Positions 43,021 through 51,381 of a stretch of 64,000 nt of DNA are shown here, one piece after another. The notes under the pieces were generated by a model. It did not search any database. It worked only from the letters and a program-made list of their open reading frames with translations, and was not told where the DNA came from. The first letter of the stretch is position 1. Each line of letters starts with the position of its first letter. The position numbers were made by a program, and so were the translations under genes. Origin of the DNA: JASGTU01 sp963821815 (GTDB lineage: Bacteria; Chloroflexota; Anaerolineae; Caldilineales; Caldilineaceae); NCBI GenBank assembly GCA_963821815.1, contig CAWGFG010000006.1, positions 1,488,001 to 1,552,000 of the forward strand. Reading direction: 5' to 3'.

Positions 43021-44608
43021 GCATGAGCAGTCGCGTACAATGCGCAGGCCGTGGTGGCAGCGTGCCTGGCTAGATGTGCTATTGCTCATTCCAGCCATTT
43101 ATGGCACCTATTTGCTCAGCCAAGAAGGCGCCATTTCGTCAGTCAGCAGCCAGAGCACGGCTACTCCCTTTGAGAACCCGCTGCTCTTTCTCATCCCGTC
43201 CATCGGCGCGCTGGCTCTAGGCTTGCTTACCCTGCGTATTCTGCCGATTTTGATGTCCGGCATGGCGTGGGTAGCGGCGCGCACAAACAGCGTTGGCTTT
43301 CTGCTGGCGACACGCTACTTGGCCAGAGACCCGGCCTTCTACAGTGCGCCGTTGGTGCTGCTCATCTTGACACTGAGCTTGTCCACCTTCACAGCATCGT
43401 TGGCGCAAACGCTTGACGCACATCTATATGACAAGAACTACTATGACGTCGGAGCCGATGGCTTTCTCTCGGAACTGGGCGCCACCACCGAAATCGTGCT
43501 CGGGCCAGGAGAGGCGGATGCAGCAGCGAATGAGGCCGCTGCGAATATTGGTGGCGCCGGCGAGTCCGTATTGCGTGAAGAGAAGTGGGTTTTCGTACCG
43601 GTTTCCGAACATCTCAAGGTGGATGGAGTCGTCTCTGCGGCTCGCTACGGCGAATACGATGCGGCCATTCAGACACAGGGAAAATGGGAGGATGCACAGT
43701 TTGTCGGTATCGACCGCCTGGATTTCGAAGACACTAGCTACTGGCGATACGATTTTGCATCCGGCAGTCTGGGCGCACTGATGAACGCATTAGCCGTTAC
43801 ACCGGATTCCGTGCTATTGCCACGGCAATTCATGCAGGACAACGCGATCCGCGTGGGGCAGACAATCAACGCGCGTGTGATGACCTATGGTGTAGGCGCG
43901 GAGATGGTGTTTACGGTTGCCGGAGATTTCGAATACTTCCCGACATGGTATCCCATAGACGATGAAGGCGAGGATGCGCCGCCGCTCATTGTTGGCAATC
44001 TAGAGTATTTCTTCGAACAAGGCGGCGGTCAGGTGCCCTATGATGTGATGATCAAAACAGAACCAAACGCCGACGTTGGACAGATCGTCCAGGATCTGCG
44101 CGGCGTGGATATCACTGTGTTAGGCTATAAGGCGGCGATGGAACAGATCGAAACGGAGTCGGCACTGCCGGAACGCCAAGGATTGTTCGGCGTCCTCTCG
44201 GTGGGCTTTCTAGCCTCGGCGCTGCTAACCGTGATCGGGTTCTTTCTGTACGCCCTTTTCTCATTCCGACGCCGATACATTGAGTTGGGCACGTTGCGCG
44301 CCATTGGTCTGTCAGCTCTTCAGATGACTATCTTCCTGGCGTGGGAGTTGGCGTTCGTTATCGGGCTGGGCCTGTTGGCTGGAACGATTATCGGCTCGCT
44401 CATCAGCGCTGTCTACATTCCCTATCTGCAGGTTGGCGCGGACCCGCACGCTATGTTCCCGCCCTTCCTGGTGGAGATCGCATGGCCTGCCATTCAGCGC
44501 ATATATCTGCTATTTGTGGTAATGTTCCTAGTAGCGTTGAGCGTTTTGGCGGTGCTGCTCATGCGCATGAAGATATTCCAGGCCATCAAGTTAGGCGAAA
44601 CAATATAG
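43010..44608 (+). CDS. FtsX/MacB-type ABC permease, C-terminal half
   Basis: Begins in the frame that continues the preceding half. Homology is visible from about 42998 (RYTIVTYKHEQ). The GTG at 43010 overlaps the first half by 11 bases and the next ATG is at 43040, so independent translation is possible but has no good ribosome binding site. About 530 residues: two extra TM segments (WLDVLLLIPAIYGTYLL and LLFLIPSIGALALGLLTL), a TM preceding a second extracytoplasmic domain, then three C-terminal TMs with RRRYIELGTLRAIGLSALQM as coupling helix. It completes a ten-TM exporter that pairs with the two ATPases downstream. Confidence 0.8.
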   Translation: MTYKHEQSRTMRRPWWQRAWLDVLLLIPAIYGTYLLSQEGAISSVSSQSTATPFENPLLFLIPSIGALALGLLTLRILPILMSGMAWVAARTNSVGFLLATRYLARDPAFYSAPLVLLILTLSLSTFTASLAQTLDAHLYDKNYYDVGADGFLSELGATTEIVLGPGEADAAANEAAANIGGAGESVLREEKWVFVPVSEHLKVDGVVSAARYGEYDAAIQTQGKWEDAQFVGIDRLDFEDTSYWRYDFASGSLGALMNALAVTPDSVLLPRQFMQDNAIRVGQTINARVMTYGVGAEMVFTVAGDFEYFPTWYPIDDEGEDAPPLIVGNLEYFFEQGGGQVPYDVMIKTEPNADVGQIVQDLRGVDITVLGYKAAMEQIETESALPERQGLFGVLSVGFLASALLTVIGFFLYALFSFRRRYIELGTLRAIGLSALQMTIFLAWELAFVIGLGLLAGTIIGSLISAVYIPYLQVGADPHAMFPPFLVEIAWPAIQRIYLLFVVMFLVALSVLAVLLMRMKIFQAIKLGETI

Positions 44609-44686
44609 TCTGCGATGGTTTGACCGTGATAGGCAAAGAACAAGCTCAGCAGTCACCCGCCGTGTAGTTTTGGTACAGAATGGACA

Positions 44687-45817
44687 GTGCGACCAATCGT
44701 GGTTGATTCAGTGAAGTACGACACAGATGAGATTGAACAGTCGGATACGGAAGCGATCAAAGTACAGTCGAGTGGGCCGTTCATTCTCTGTGAAGGCCTG
44801 GTCAAGATCTATCAGGTCGCCGAGCTTGAGATGGTCGCCTTGCAGGGGCTAAACTTTTCGGTGGACAGAGGCGAACTGGTCGGAGTTATCGGAGCCAGCG
44901 GCAGCGGCAAGTCCACGCTGATGAACATCCTGGGCGGTCTAGATCGGCCTAGCGCCGGCAAGGTTCTCGTAGGCGGCAACAACCTGCTGCGCATGCCGGA
45001 CCGCCAACTCAATCGCTATCGTCGTGAAGAGGTCGGCTTTGTCTGGCAACAGAGCACGCGTAACCTGGTGCCCTACCTGAATGCGATACAGAACATCATG
45101 TTGCCCATGACACTGGCGGGCCAGACCGGCAAGCAAAAACAAGAGCGTGCGGAATCCTTGTTGGATGCCGTGGGCCTTTATGGACGGGCGCATCATCATT
45201 TGCCGGAGCTGTCTGGTGGTGAACAGCAGCGTGTTGCCATCGCCGTCGCGCTGGCCAACCAGCCCGAGCTGCTCCTAGCAGACGAGCCGACCGGCGAAGT
45301 CGATTCAGAAACGGCCAATACCATCTACCGTACCTTCCAGACGTTGACCCGCGAGTTCGGGATCACTACCCTCATCGTTAGCCATGATCCGAGCATCGCG
45401 CGCCACGTCGACCGCGTGGTAGCCATTCGTGATGGTATGCTCGCCAGCGAGACAATTCGTCAGGCGAAAGCCAGACCGACAAACGGTGCAACGGAATCCT
45501 CGGCCCTGGATGAGAGCGATCATGATGAGCATTATGCGGAATTAGTTGTGTTGGATAAGGCCGGTCGCGTACATCTACCGCAGGAATACCTGGAGCAATA
45601 CGCCATCGTCGGTCGTGCGGAGCTCGAAATGACTGAAGAGGGCATCCTCATCCGACCGGCTCACAATACCCAGACTGAACAGGTTCAGATATCCGCTCCC
45701 AGCCGCAACGGTGACCAGCGTAATGGCAGCACGCGACCGGCATCGAACACCGACGGTGCGCAGAAAAAACAAAAACGTCGCGGGCTGTTCGGACGATTCT
45801 CCGGGAAGAAGTCATGA
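44687..45817 (+). CDS. ABC transporter ATPase with C-terminal AbrB-like domain
   Basis: 376 residues. A MacB/LolD-type nucleotide-binding domain spans about 32-255: Walker A GASGSGKST, signature LSGGEQQRVAIAVALA, Walker B LLLADEPTGEVD and the switch His in VSHDPS. It is followed by an unusual tail. At about 280-325 the sequence ELVVLDKAGRVHLPQEYLEQ and then GRAELEMTEEGILIRPA matches the swapped-hairpin SpoVT/AbrB fold, ending in a basic stretch (KKQKRRGLFGRF). The tail may dimerise, bind DNA or regulate the ATPase; the sequence alone does not say. The start is GTG 44687 or GTG 44711. The next ATPase overlaps by four bases. Confidence 0.85.
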   Translation: MRPIVVDSVKYDTDEIEQSDTEAIKVQSSGPFILCEGLVKIYQVAELEMVALQGLNFSVDRGELVGVIGASGSGKSTLMNILGGLDRPSAGKVLVGGNNLLRMPDRQLNRYRREEVGFVWQQSTRNLVPYLNAIQNIMLPMTLAGQTGKQKQERAESLLDAVGLYGRAHHHLPELSGGEQQRVAIAVALANQPELLLADEPTGEVDSETANTIYRTFQTLTREFGITTLIVSHDPSIARHVDRVVAIRDGMLASETIRQAKARPTNGATESSALDESDHDEHYAELVVLDKAGRVHLPQEYLEQYAIVGRAELEMTEEGILIRPAHNTQTEQVQISAPSRNGDQRNGSTRPASNTDGAQKKQKRRGLFGRFSGKKS

Positions 45818-46578
45818 CTGAGGCTGAGCAGAACCCAATCATTGCCACAGATGACCTCTGGCGGGTCTATCGCCTGGGCGATCAAGAGATCCCAGCTTTG
45901 CGCGGGGTGCAGTTATCGATCCACAGCGGTTCATATATAGCGCTCAAGGGACGGTCCGGCAGCGGAAAAACAACGTTGCTAAATTGTCTGGGCGGCCTGG
46001 ACAAGCCGACAAAAGGTGAGGTGCGCATCTCCGGCGAGGAAATCGGCAAATGGAGCGAGCGGCGACTCACCAACTGGCGACGTCAACACGTCGGTTTCAT
46101 ATTCCAGTCGCTGGGACTGTTGCCTGCGCTATCAGCCTATGAAAATGTGGAACTCATGTTGCGCATGAACGGCGCCTCGCCTAAGGAACGCAAAGAACGT
46201 ACCAACGCCTGCCTGGAATTGGTTGGACTTTCAAAATGGGCGGACCACCGCCCCTATGAGCTATCAGGTGGACAACAACAGCGCGTGGCGGTCGCGCGTG
46301 CTTTGGCCAATACGCCGACGCTGATTCTGGCGGACGAGCCCACGGGCGAATTGGATAGCAAGACAGGCAGAGAGATGCTGCAGCTCTTTGGCGAAATCGT
46401 GCACGAGCAGAATGTGACGATGCTAATGGCAACCCATGATAGCCTTGTGGACGATTACGTCGATCAGGTGCTGCATCTGCGCGACGGGCAAATTGTTACC
46501 GCTGAAGAGTATGAAGCAGAATTGTTGGCCCAGGCGGAGACTGACGTCTTGGAGTCTGAGCAACAGCCAGTTCCGTAG
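45814..46578 (+). CDS. ABC transporter ATPase, MacB/LolD type
   Basis: 254 residues, a complete nucleotide-binding domain: Walker A GRSGSGKTT near residue 47, Q-loop IFQSLGLLPAL, signature ELSGGQQQRVAVARALA, Walker B LILADEPTGELD and switch His in ATHDS. The ATG overlaps the stop of the preceding ATPase (ATGA), so the two are made together and may form a heterodimer serving the ten-TM permease upstream. The C-terminal 30 residues are acidic. Last gene of the exporter unit. Confidence 0.92.
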   Translation: MTEAEQNPIIATDDLWRVYRLGDQEIPALRGVQLSIHSGSYIALKGRSGSGKTTLLNCLGGLDKPTKGEVRISGEEIGKWSERRLTNWRRQHVGFIFQSLGLLPALSAYENVELMLRMNGASPKERKERTNACLELVGLSKWADHRPYELSGGQQQRVAVARALANTPTLILADEPTGELDSKTGREMLQLFGEIVHEQNVTMLMATHDSLVDDYVDQVLHLRDGQIVTAEEYEAELLAQAETDVLESEQQPVP

Positions 46579-46741
46579 GTTGCCAACCTAACACGCTTCA
46601 TCAATTGCGAACCTTGACGCGTGGTCATACGGTTCCGTAAAGGTTCTGTAGTTCGATTTCAGTACGAAGAGTTATTCTGAACCGGCCGATTCTAAGCCTC
46701 ACGCACACTTAAACACCAGTAAATATCCTTGCGAGGTCATC

Positions 46742-47836
46742 ATGACAAAAGTAGGCATTATTGGATGCGGTAATATCAGCGGCATTTATCTTCAATCAGA
46801 AGCAAAGTTTCAAATTTTGGATATCGTAGCATGCGCCGACCTAATTCCGGAACGAGCTAAAGCGGCTGCCCAAGAATACGGCATTGCGCCAATGTCGGTG
46901 GAGGAATTGCTCAACGACGATGACATCGAGATCGTCATCAACTTGACTATCCCTGCCGCACACAAGGATGTCAGCACAGCAATTCTACGTCATGGCAAGC
47001 ATAGCTATTCGGAGAAGCCCATGGCACTGACGACCGCCGACGGCAAGGCCATACTGGACCTGTCGAAGGAGAAGGGGCTTCGTCACGGCGGTGCGCCGGA
47101 TACCTTCCTGGGCGCTGGTATCCAGACATGTCGTAAGCTGATCGATGATGGCTGGATTGGCGAGCCTATTGCCGCCACAGCTTTCATGACAAACCACGGT
47201 CACGAGAGCTGGCATCCGGATCCCGAATTCTACTATCAGAAGGGCGGCGGCCCCATGCTGGACATGGGACCCTACTACCTGACCGCACTAATTGCGCTCA
47301 TGGGTCCTGTGACACGAGTGACCGGGTCAGTCCGCGCCACATTCCCGCAGCGTACCATCACCAGCAAGAAAAAATATGGCAGTTTGATCGACGTGGAAGT
47401 GCCGACATACGTGCTGGGCGTGTTGGATTTCGCCAATGGCGCTATCGGCAGTGTGCTAACCACGTTCGACGTGTGGGCTGCTCACCTGCCGTTCATCGAG
47501 ATCTATGGCTCGGAAGGAACATTGAGCGTTCCTGACCCCAACACGTTCGGCGGTCCCGTATCCATTCGACGCTACACTGACCCGGTATGGAACGAGATCC
47601 CGCTGACGCACCTCTATCACGAGAACAGCCGCGGCCTCGGCGTCGCCGATATGGCTGCAGCCGTCAAGAGCGGACGACCGCACCGCGCCAACGGCGAACT
47701 GACCTATCATGTGCTGGACATTATGGAGTCAATCCATGTTGCTTCAGAAGAAAACCGACACGTAATGGTGGCGAGCACGTGTGAGCGGCCGGTGGCCTTC
47801 CCGCTGGGTATGACGCCCGGCATTATCAATGACTAA
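46742..47836 (+). CDS. Gfo/Idh/MocA family oxidoreductase
   Basis: 364 residues. The N-terminal Rossmann fold begins KVGIIGCGNISGIY. The family EKP motif is YSEKPMALTTADG near residue 93, and the C-terminal domain carries GGGPMLDMGPYYLTAL. Enzymes of this type oxidise sugars, cyclitols or their acids with NAD(P). The substrate is not predictable, but the surrounding catabolic genes favour a sugar. RBS GAGGTC before ATG 46742. It is separated by 160 bp from the ABC unit and by 133 bp from the next gene. Confidence 0.88.
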   Translation: MTKVGIIGCGNISGIYLQSEAKFQILDIVACADLIPERAKAAAQEYGIAPMSVEELLNDDDIEIVINLTIPAAHKDVSTAILRHGKHSYSEKPMALTTADGKAILDLSKEKGLRHGGAPDTFLGAGIQTCRKLIDDGWIGEPIAATAFMTNHGHESWHPDPEFYYQKGGGPMLDMGPYYLTALIALMGPVTRVTGSVRATFPQRTITSKKKYGSLIDVEVPTYVLGVLDFANGAIGSVLTTFDVWAAHLPFIEIYGSEGTLSVPDPNTFGGPVSIRRYTDPVWNEIPLTHLYHENSRGLGVADMAAAVKSGRPHRANGELTYHVLDIMESIHVASEENRHVMVASTCERPVAFPLGMTPGIIND

Positions 47837-47969
47837 GCTTCGAGGATAATGACGAAGAATGCTCAGCCATGCGAATAAAGAGTACCGTCATACGTGATCC
47901 AAGCGTACGATCGAAGAGGCGCCTAGACTCTCAAACCGGATGCTACTGATAATGCTATGATAGGACGCC

Positions 47970-48815
47970 ATGACCTACACCATCGGGCTTGTTTCGGATA
48001 CGCACTACCCTGAACGTTGCAGCGTGCTTCCATCGGCCATGTTCGATGTATTACAGGGCGCAGACCTTATTCTGCATGCCGGAGATGTGGGCGAACTGGT
48101 AGTTCTGGACCGGCTAAGCGAATGCGCGCCCGTGCTTGCCGTGCGCGGGAATGATGACACCGAAGCGGCCAAGCAGTCGCTTCCGTATAAGGCAGTAGTT
48201 GCGATTGCGAACACGCGTCTATTGCTCTGGCACAGCCACTATGAAGATAGGCGGCAGGAATTCGAATCCCGGCAAGGAGATGAGTTCCTGCCCAAGCTGC
48301 AGCGTTCCGCGGACCTGGCCAAGTCGGTCGGCGCATCAGTTGCCGTCTTTGGACACTGGCATATTCCACTGGTATACCCGCTTGACGATGTAATCCTCGT
48401 CAACCCCGGAGCGGTTGCCTCTGGGAATGTGGTAACCCGGCAGCTCGTCCAAACGGTCGCCCTGCTTTCCGTGGATGACGATGGTTCATGTTCGGTGCGC
48501 CATGTTGACTTGGCCCATCCAGACGAAGTGTATGAGCCTAACTTTCGTGTCGAGGAAGGGTTCGTATCCACGTTGCAGCGTTTCTCATCCTCCATCTTCT
48601 CGCCCGAACTCCTGGCGAAATTGCATGGCGGTTTAGGGAAGGTTAGCGCAGATGACCAGGAACTGCTGCGCCCATTCGTCTACACTCTGGCGCAGCGATG
48701 TTGGGCAGGTGAATTCGAATCCATTGATATGGCCCTCATGCGCGATGAATTTCTTCGGACTGAAACAATTTCCACTCAGGACAAGGAGCGCCTTCTACAC
48801 GTCCTGAGCGGCTAG
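47970..48815 (+). CDS. Metallophosphoesterase, YfcE/MJ0936-like
   Basis: 281 residues. Calcineurin-like two-metal motifs are complete: SDTHYPE (Asp10, His12), HAGDVGE, RGNDD, LLWHSHYEDR and FGHWHIPL. The N-terminal 165 residues are the minimal phosphodiesterase, and a C-terminal 115-residue helical extension is not typical and may determine specificity. The natural substrate is unknown; small family members hydrolyse phosphodiesters or cyclic nucleotides. The fucosidase gene starts 44 bp downstream. Confidence 0.82.
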   Translation: MTYTIGLVSDTHYPERCSVLPSAMFDVLQGADLILHAGDVGELVVLDRLSECAPVLAVRGNDDTEAAKQSLPYKAVVAIANTRLLLWHSHYEDRRQEFESRQGDEFLPKLQRSADLAKSVGASVAVFGHWHIPLVYPLDDVILVNPGAVASGNVVTRQLVQTVALLSVDDDGSCSVRHVDLAHPDEVYEPNFRVEEGFVSTLQRFSSSIFSPELLAKLHGGLGKVSADDQELLRPFVYTLAQRCWAGEFESIDMALMRDEFLRTETISTQDKERLLHVLSG

Positions 48816-48859
48816 TATTCACTTATTATGCCATCCAACACGCTGCAAAGGAGTCATTT

Positions 48860-50137
48860 ATGTCTAGTACTTCTAATTCAGACTGGTTTGTACACGATCG
48901 TTTCGGATTGTTCGTTCACTGGGGCATCTATTCAGTGGCAGCCCGCCATGAATGGATCAAGAATTATGAGTCCATCACAGACGAGGACTATCAGAAGTAT
49001 TTCGACCATTTCGATCCGGACCTCTACAATCCAAGTACATGGGCGCAGATCGCCAAGGATGCTGGGATGAAGTATTTCGTCGTGACGAGCAAGCATCACG
49101 ATGGTTTCTGTCTGTGGGACTCAGCCCTCACCGATTACAAGGCAACGAACACGCCTGCGAAACGCGATCTGCTCGGTCCCATGGTGCGGGCATTCCGTTC
49201 TGAGGGATTCAAGGTCGGTTTCTACCACTCGTTGCTGGATTGGCATCATCCGCAGTTTACGGTGGACGAGATGCACCCCATGCGCAACAACGTAGCCTAC
49301 CGAGAAGCCGCCAAGAACCGCGACATGAGCGTCTACCGTGACTATCTGCACGGTCAGACGCGCGAGTTGCTGACGCAGTTCGGCAAGCTAGACCTCATGT
49401 GGTTTGACTTCTCCTACTCGGACCGCGAGTTCACCTGGTCAAAGGGCAAGGGCAAAGAGGACTGGGATTCGGAGCGTCTGCAGACAATGGTGCGCGAGAT
49501 GCAGCCGGGCATCCTGCTGAACGACCGACTTGAGATCGGCGGCGATTTCGTGACGCCGGAGCAGTACCAGCCTGCCGCGGGAATGACGGTGGACGGTAAA
49601 CCGGTGCTATGGGAAGCCTGTCAGACGCTGAACGGCAGTTGGGGTTATCACCGTGACAATCTCGACTGGAAGCCGTCCGAGATGCTCATCCAGATGCTGA
49701 TCGACACGGTGTCCAAGGATGGCAACATGTTGCTCAATGTCGGCCCCAACGCTCGCGGCGAATTCGAACCAAAGGCAGTAGAGCGATTGAAAGATATCGG
49801 CGAGTGGATGAGGCTGCATGGGCGCGCCATATACGGCTGCGGCCCCAGCGAATTCACAGCACCAACGGATACGCGATTCACGCAGAACGGCAAGCATCTC
49901 TATTTGCATATCTTTTCATGGCCTTTCGGCTATGTGCATCTGCAAGGGCTGGGTGATCGTGTAGAATACGCGCAGCTGCTCAATGACGGCTCGGAGATCG
50001 GCATGAGCGTCATCAGCGCGCAGCAGTCCGCCCAGAACACGTCCATGGGCGCAGTCGGCGAGAATATCCTTACCCTAAAGCTGCCGGTGCAGAAACCGGA
50101 CGTGGCAGTGCCGGTGATCGAGCTATTCCTAAAATAG
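48860..50137 (+). CDS. Alpha-L-fucosidase, GH29, intracellular
   Basis: 425 residues. Starts with RFGLFVHWGIYSVAARHEW and contains VVTSKHHDGFCLWDS, both hallmarks of GH29. The catalytic nucleophile should be Asp183 in LDLMWFDFSYSD. LNVGPNARGEF and a short C-terminal beta-sandwich follow. There is no signal peptide, so it acts on fucosides in the cytoplasm. RBS AAAGGAGTC. Released L-fucose could feed the lactonase-dehydratase-aldolase functions encoded elsewhere in the window. A clear hairpin terminator follows. Confidence 0.9.
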   Translation: MSSTSNSDWFVHDRFGLFVHWGIYSVAARHEWIKNYESITDEDYQKYFDHFDPDLYNPSTWAQIAKDAGMKYFVVTSKHHDGFCLWDSALTDYKATNTPAKRDLLGPMVRAFRSEGFKVGFYHSLLDWHHPQFTVDEMHPMRNNVAYREAAKNRDMSVYRDYLHGQTRELLTQFGKLDLMWFDFSYSDREFTWSKGKGKEDWDSERLQTMVREMQPGILLNDRLEIGGDFVTPEQYQPAAGMTVDGKPVLWEACQTLNGSWGYHRDNLDWKPSEMLIQMLIDTVSKDGNMLLNVGPNARGEFEPKAVERLKDIGEWMRLHGRAIYGCGPSEFTAPTDTRFTQNGKHLYLHIFSWPFGYVHLQGLGDRVEYAQLLNDGSEIGMSVISAQQSAQNTSMGAVGENILTLKLPVQKPDVAVPVIELFLK

Positions 50138-50160
50138 GGCTCACGATTGACGAGTAGACA

Positions 50161-50213
50161 AGAAGCGAGATGGTCGGTGAGGTAACTGTCGCTGCCCATC
50201 TCGCTTCTCTTTG
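50161..50213 (+). terminator. Terminator after the fucosidase gene
   Basis: AGAAGCGAGATGG at 50161-50173 pairs perfectly (13 bp) with CCATCTCGCTTCT at 50196-50208 across a 22-nt loop. CTTTG follows. It begins 23 bp after the fucosidase stop. Confidence 0.65.
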
Positions 50214-50265
50214 ACTGAGCAAAACGTATTCGTATGGAAACCGTCAGGTAACTCGCTCACTCCTG

Positions 50266-50362
50266 TTGCCTTGTTCTGGTACACTGGTGGTACAATACGC
50301 TCTCGGGGCAGATTGTCGGGTCGGAGGGATTCCCCGTGGAGGACATTTTACGTCCCCGACAA
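50266..50362 (+). promoter_or_regulatory. Promoter and structured leader of the 64-aa gene
   Basis: A TACAAT -10 hexamer lies at 50291-50296, with a poor TTGCCT -35 at 50266 (19-bp spacing). The transcript leader contains a closing stem TTGTCGGG (50313-50320) with CCCGACAA (50355-50362) that encloses smaller GGG/CCC and GGAC/GTCC pairings, about 60 bases before the start codon. It may be a regulatory leader, but no known riboswitch class is recognised. Confidence 0.35.
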
Positions 50363-50422
50363 GAGAGTATTTGTAGATAGTAATCGCGGAAAAGAGATAC
50401 TGAGTAATAGGAGGTTTTAGAA

Positions 50423-50617
50423 ATGGCATACAGTTACACCAATTCCAAGGGAAATTCTTATATCCTACATTCCAAGGAAACGACGCTGAAGAATGGCAAA
50501 CAACAGCGCATATATTTCTTTGCAAAAGAAGAGAAGGAAGGCTCCTTGGACGCAGTACCTGAGGGCTATATTGTGTCCGAGAGCAAGAATGGTTTGCCGG
50601 TTTTGAAGAAGGGCTAG
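50423..50617 (+). CDS. Small conserved protein of unknown function
   Basis: 64 residues: begins MAYSYTNSKGNSYILHSKE and continues IYFFAKEEKEGSLDAVPEGY to GLPVLKKG. Small proteins with this YTNSKG...YFFAKE...LPEGY...LPVLKK layout are widespread in several phyla and uncharacterised. They are usually single genes with good translation signals, as here (GGAGG ribosome binding site, 14 bp before ATG). The codons look like its neighbours. It is flanked by terminator-like hairpins on both sides, so it is probably a single transcription unit. Confidence 0.8.
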   Translation: MAYSYTNSKGNSYILHSKETTLKNGKQQRIYFFAKEEKEGSLDAVPEGYIVSESKNGLPVLKKG

Positions 50618-50691
50618 TTAGTCACTTTTCCCTAAGCACAGACTACTATCCTCAGTTAAGATAGTTACAGTTGAGATATTTACAACAAGAG

Positions 50692-50734
50692 ATGAGGGAA
50701 TCCACTCCTCCCGGATTCCCTCATTTGCTGTTCT
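50692..50734. terminator. Bidirectional terminator between the 64-aa gene and slyD
   Basis: ATGAGGGAATCC at 50692-50703 pairs perfectly (12 bp) with GGATTCCCTCAT at 50713-50724 across a 9-nt loop. TTGCTGTTCT follows on the plus strand. It lies between convergent genes and could end both transcripts. Confidence 0.7.
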
Positions 50735-50779
50735 ATAATTCTCTGGTGTCGCTCTCGCATCAAACGCTAGCAGCGGACA

Positions 50780-51316
50780 CTAGTGATGATGACCGGCATG
50801 GTTGTGGTTGTCGCCGACATCATCTTCCTCGTCGAAATGCACATGGTCATGCTCTAGCTCTTCCGCGGTTGCATCACGGACGTCTGCTACACGAACCCAC
50901 ATGCTGAGCGGCTCACCTGCCAACGGATGATTCATGTCGACGACAACACCATCGTCCGTTATCTCCACGACAATGGCTTCGAATTCAGCGCCACTTTCCT
51001 CATCGTACAACTCGACTTCAAGCCCCTCAGTAATCTCCATATTTTCGGGGAATGCGCTCGTCGGAATCAACTCCACGGCTTGCTCATCATACTCGCCATA
51101 GGTGTCGGCGGGGAGCATGGCTAATTCAAGCTCCTGGCCGACGCGCATTCCCTCGATCGCTCCTTCGAGTACAGTGAATACATGCTCGTGCCCTTGGATG
51201 AATAAAAGATTCCCGTCTTCTTTGCTATCGGCAATGACTTCGCCATCCTCGTAGCGCAGCACGTACTCTAGCGAGACAACCTTATCCTTCGATACGACTT
51301 CGTTCTCTTGAAACAT
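50780..51316 (-). CDS. slyD: SlyD-like FKBP peptidyl-prolyl isomerase with His-rich tail
   Basis: 178 residues. FKBP halves (VVSLEYVLRYEDGEVIADS and VVVDMNHPLAGEPLSMWVRV) surround an insert-in-flap domain (about 70-125, ELIPTSAFPENMEI and following). This is the SlyD arrangement, with prolyl isomerase and chaperone activity. The last 25 residues hold nine histidines and several acidic residues (ELEHDHVHFDEEDD, then NHNHAGHHH) and should bind Ni2+ or Zn2+. It stands alone on the minus strand; an AGGAGG-type ribosome binding site precedes ATG 51316. Confidence 0.9.
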   Translation of the reverse strand: MFQENEVVSKDKVVSLEYVLRYEDGEVIADSKEDGNLLFIQGHEHVFTVLEGAIEGMRVGQELELAMLPADTYGEYDEQAVELIPTSAFPENMEITEGLEVELYDEESGAEFEAIVVEITDDGVVVDMNHPLAGEPLSMWVRVADVRDATAEELEHDHVHFDEEDDVGDNHNHAGHHH

Positions 51317-51381
51317 GCTAACCTCCTGTATGCGCTGAATTCTATGTTCGCGCCTACGCTACACAACAGCCTACTGGTGCG

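Noticed and set aside
48240..48290. tRNA-like TTCGAATCCCGG segment
   Set aside because: Lies inside the phosphoesterase gene and lacks the rest of a cloverleaf.
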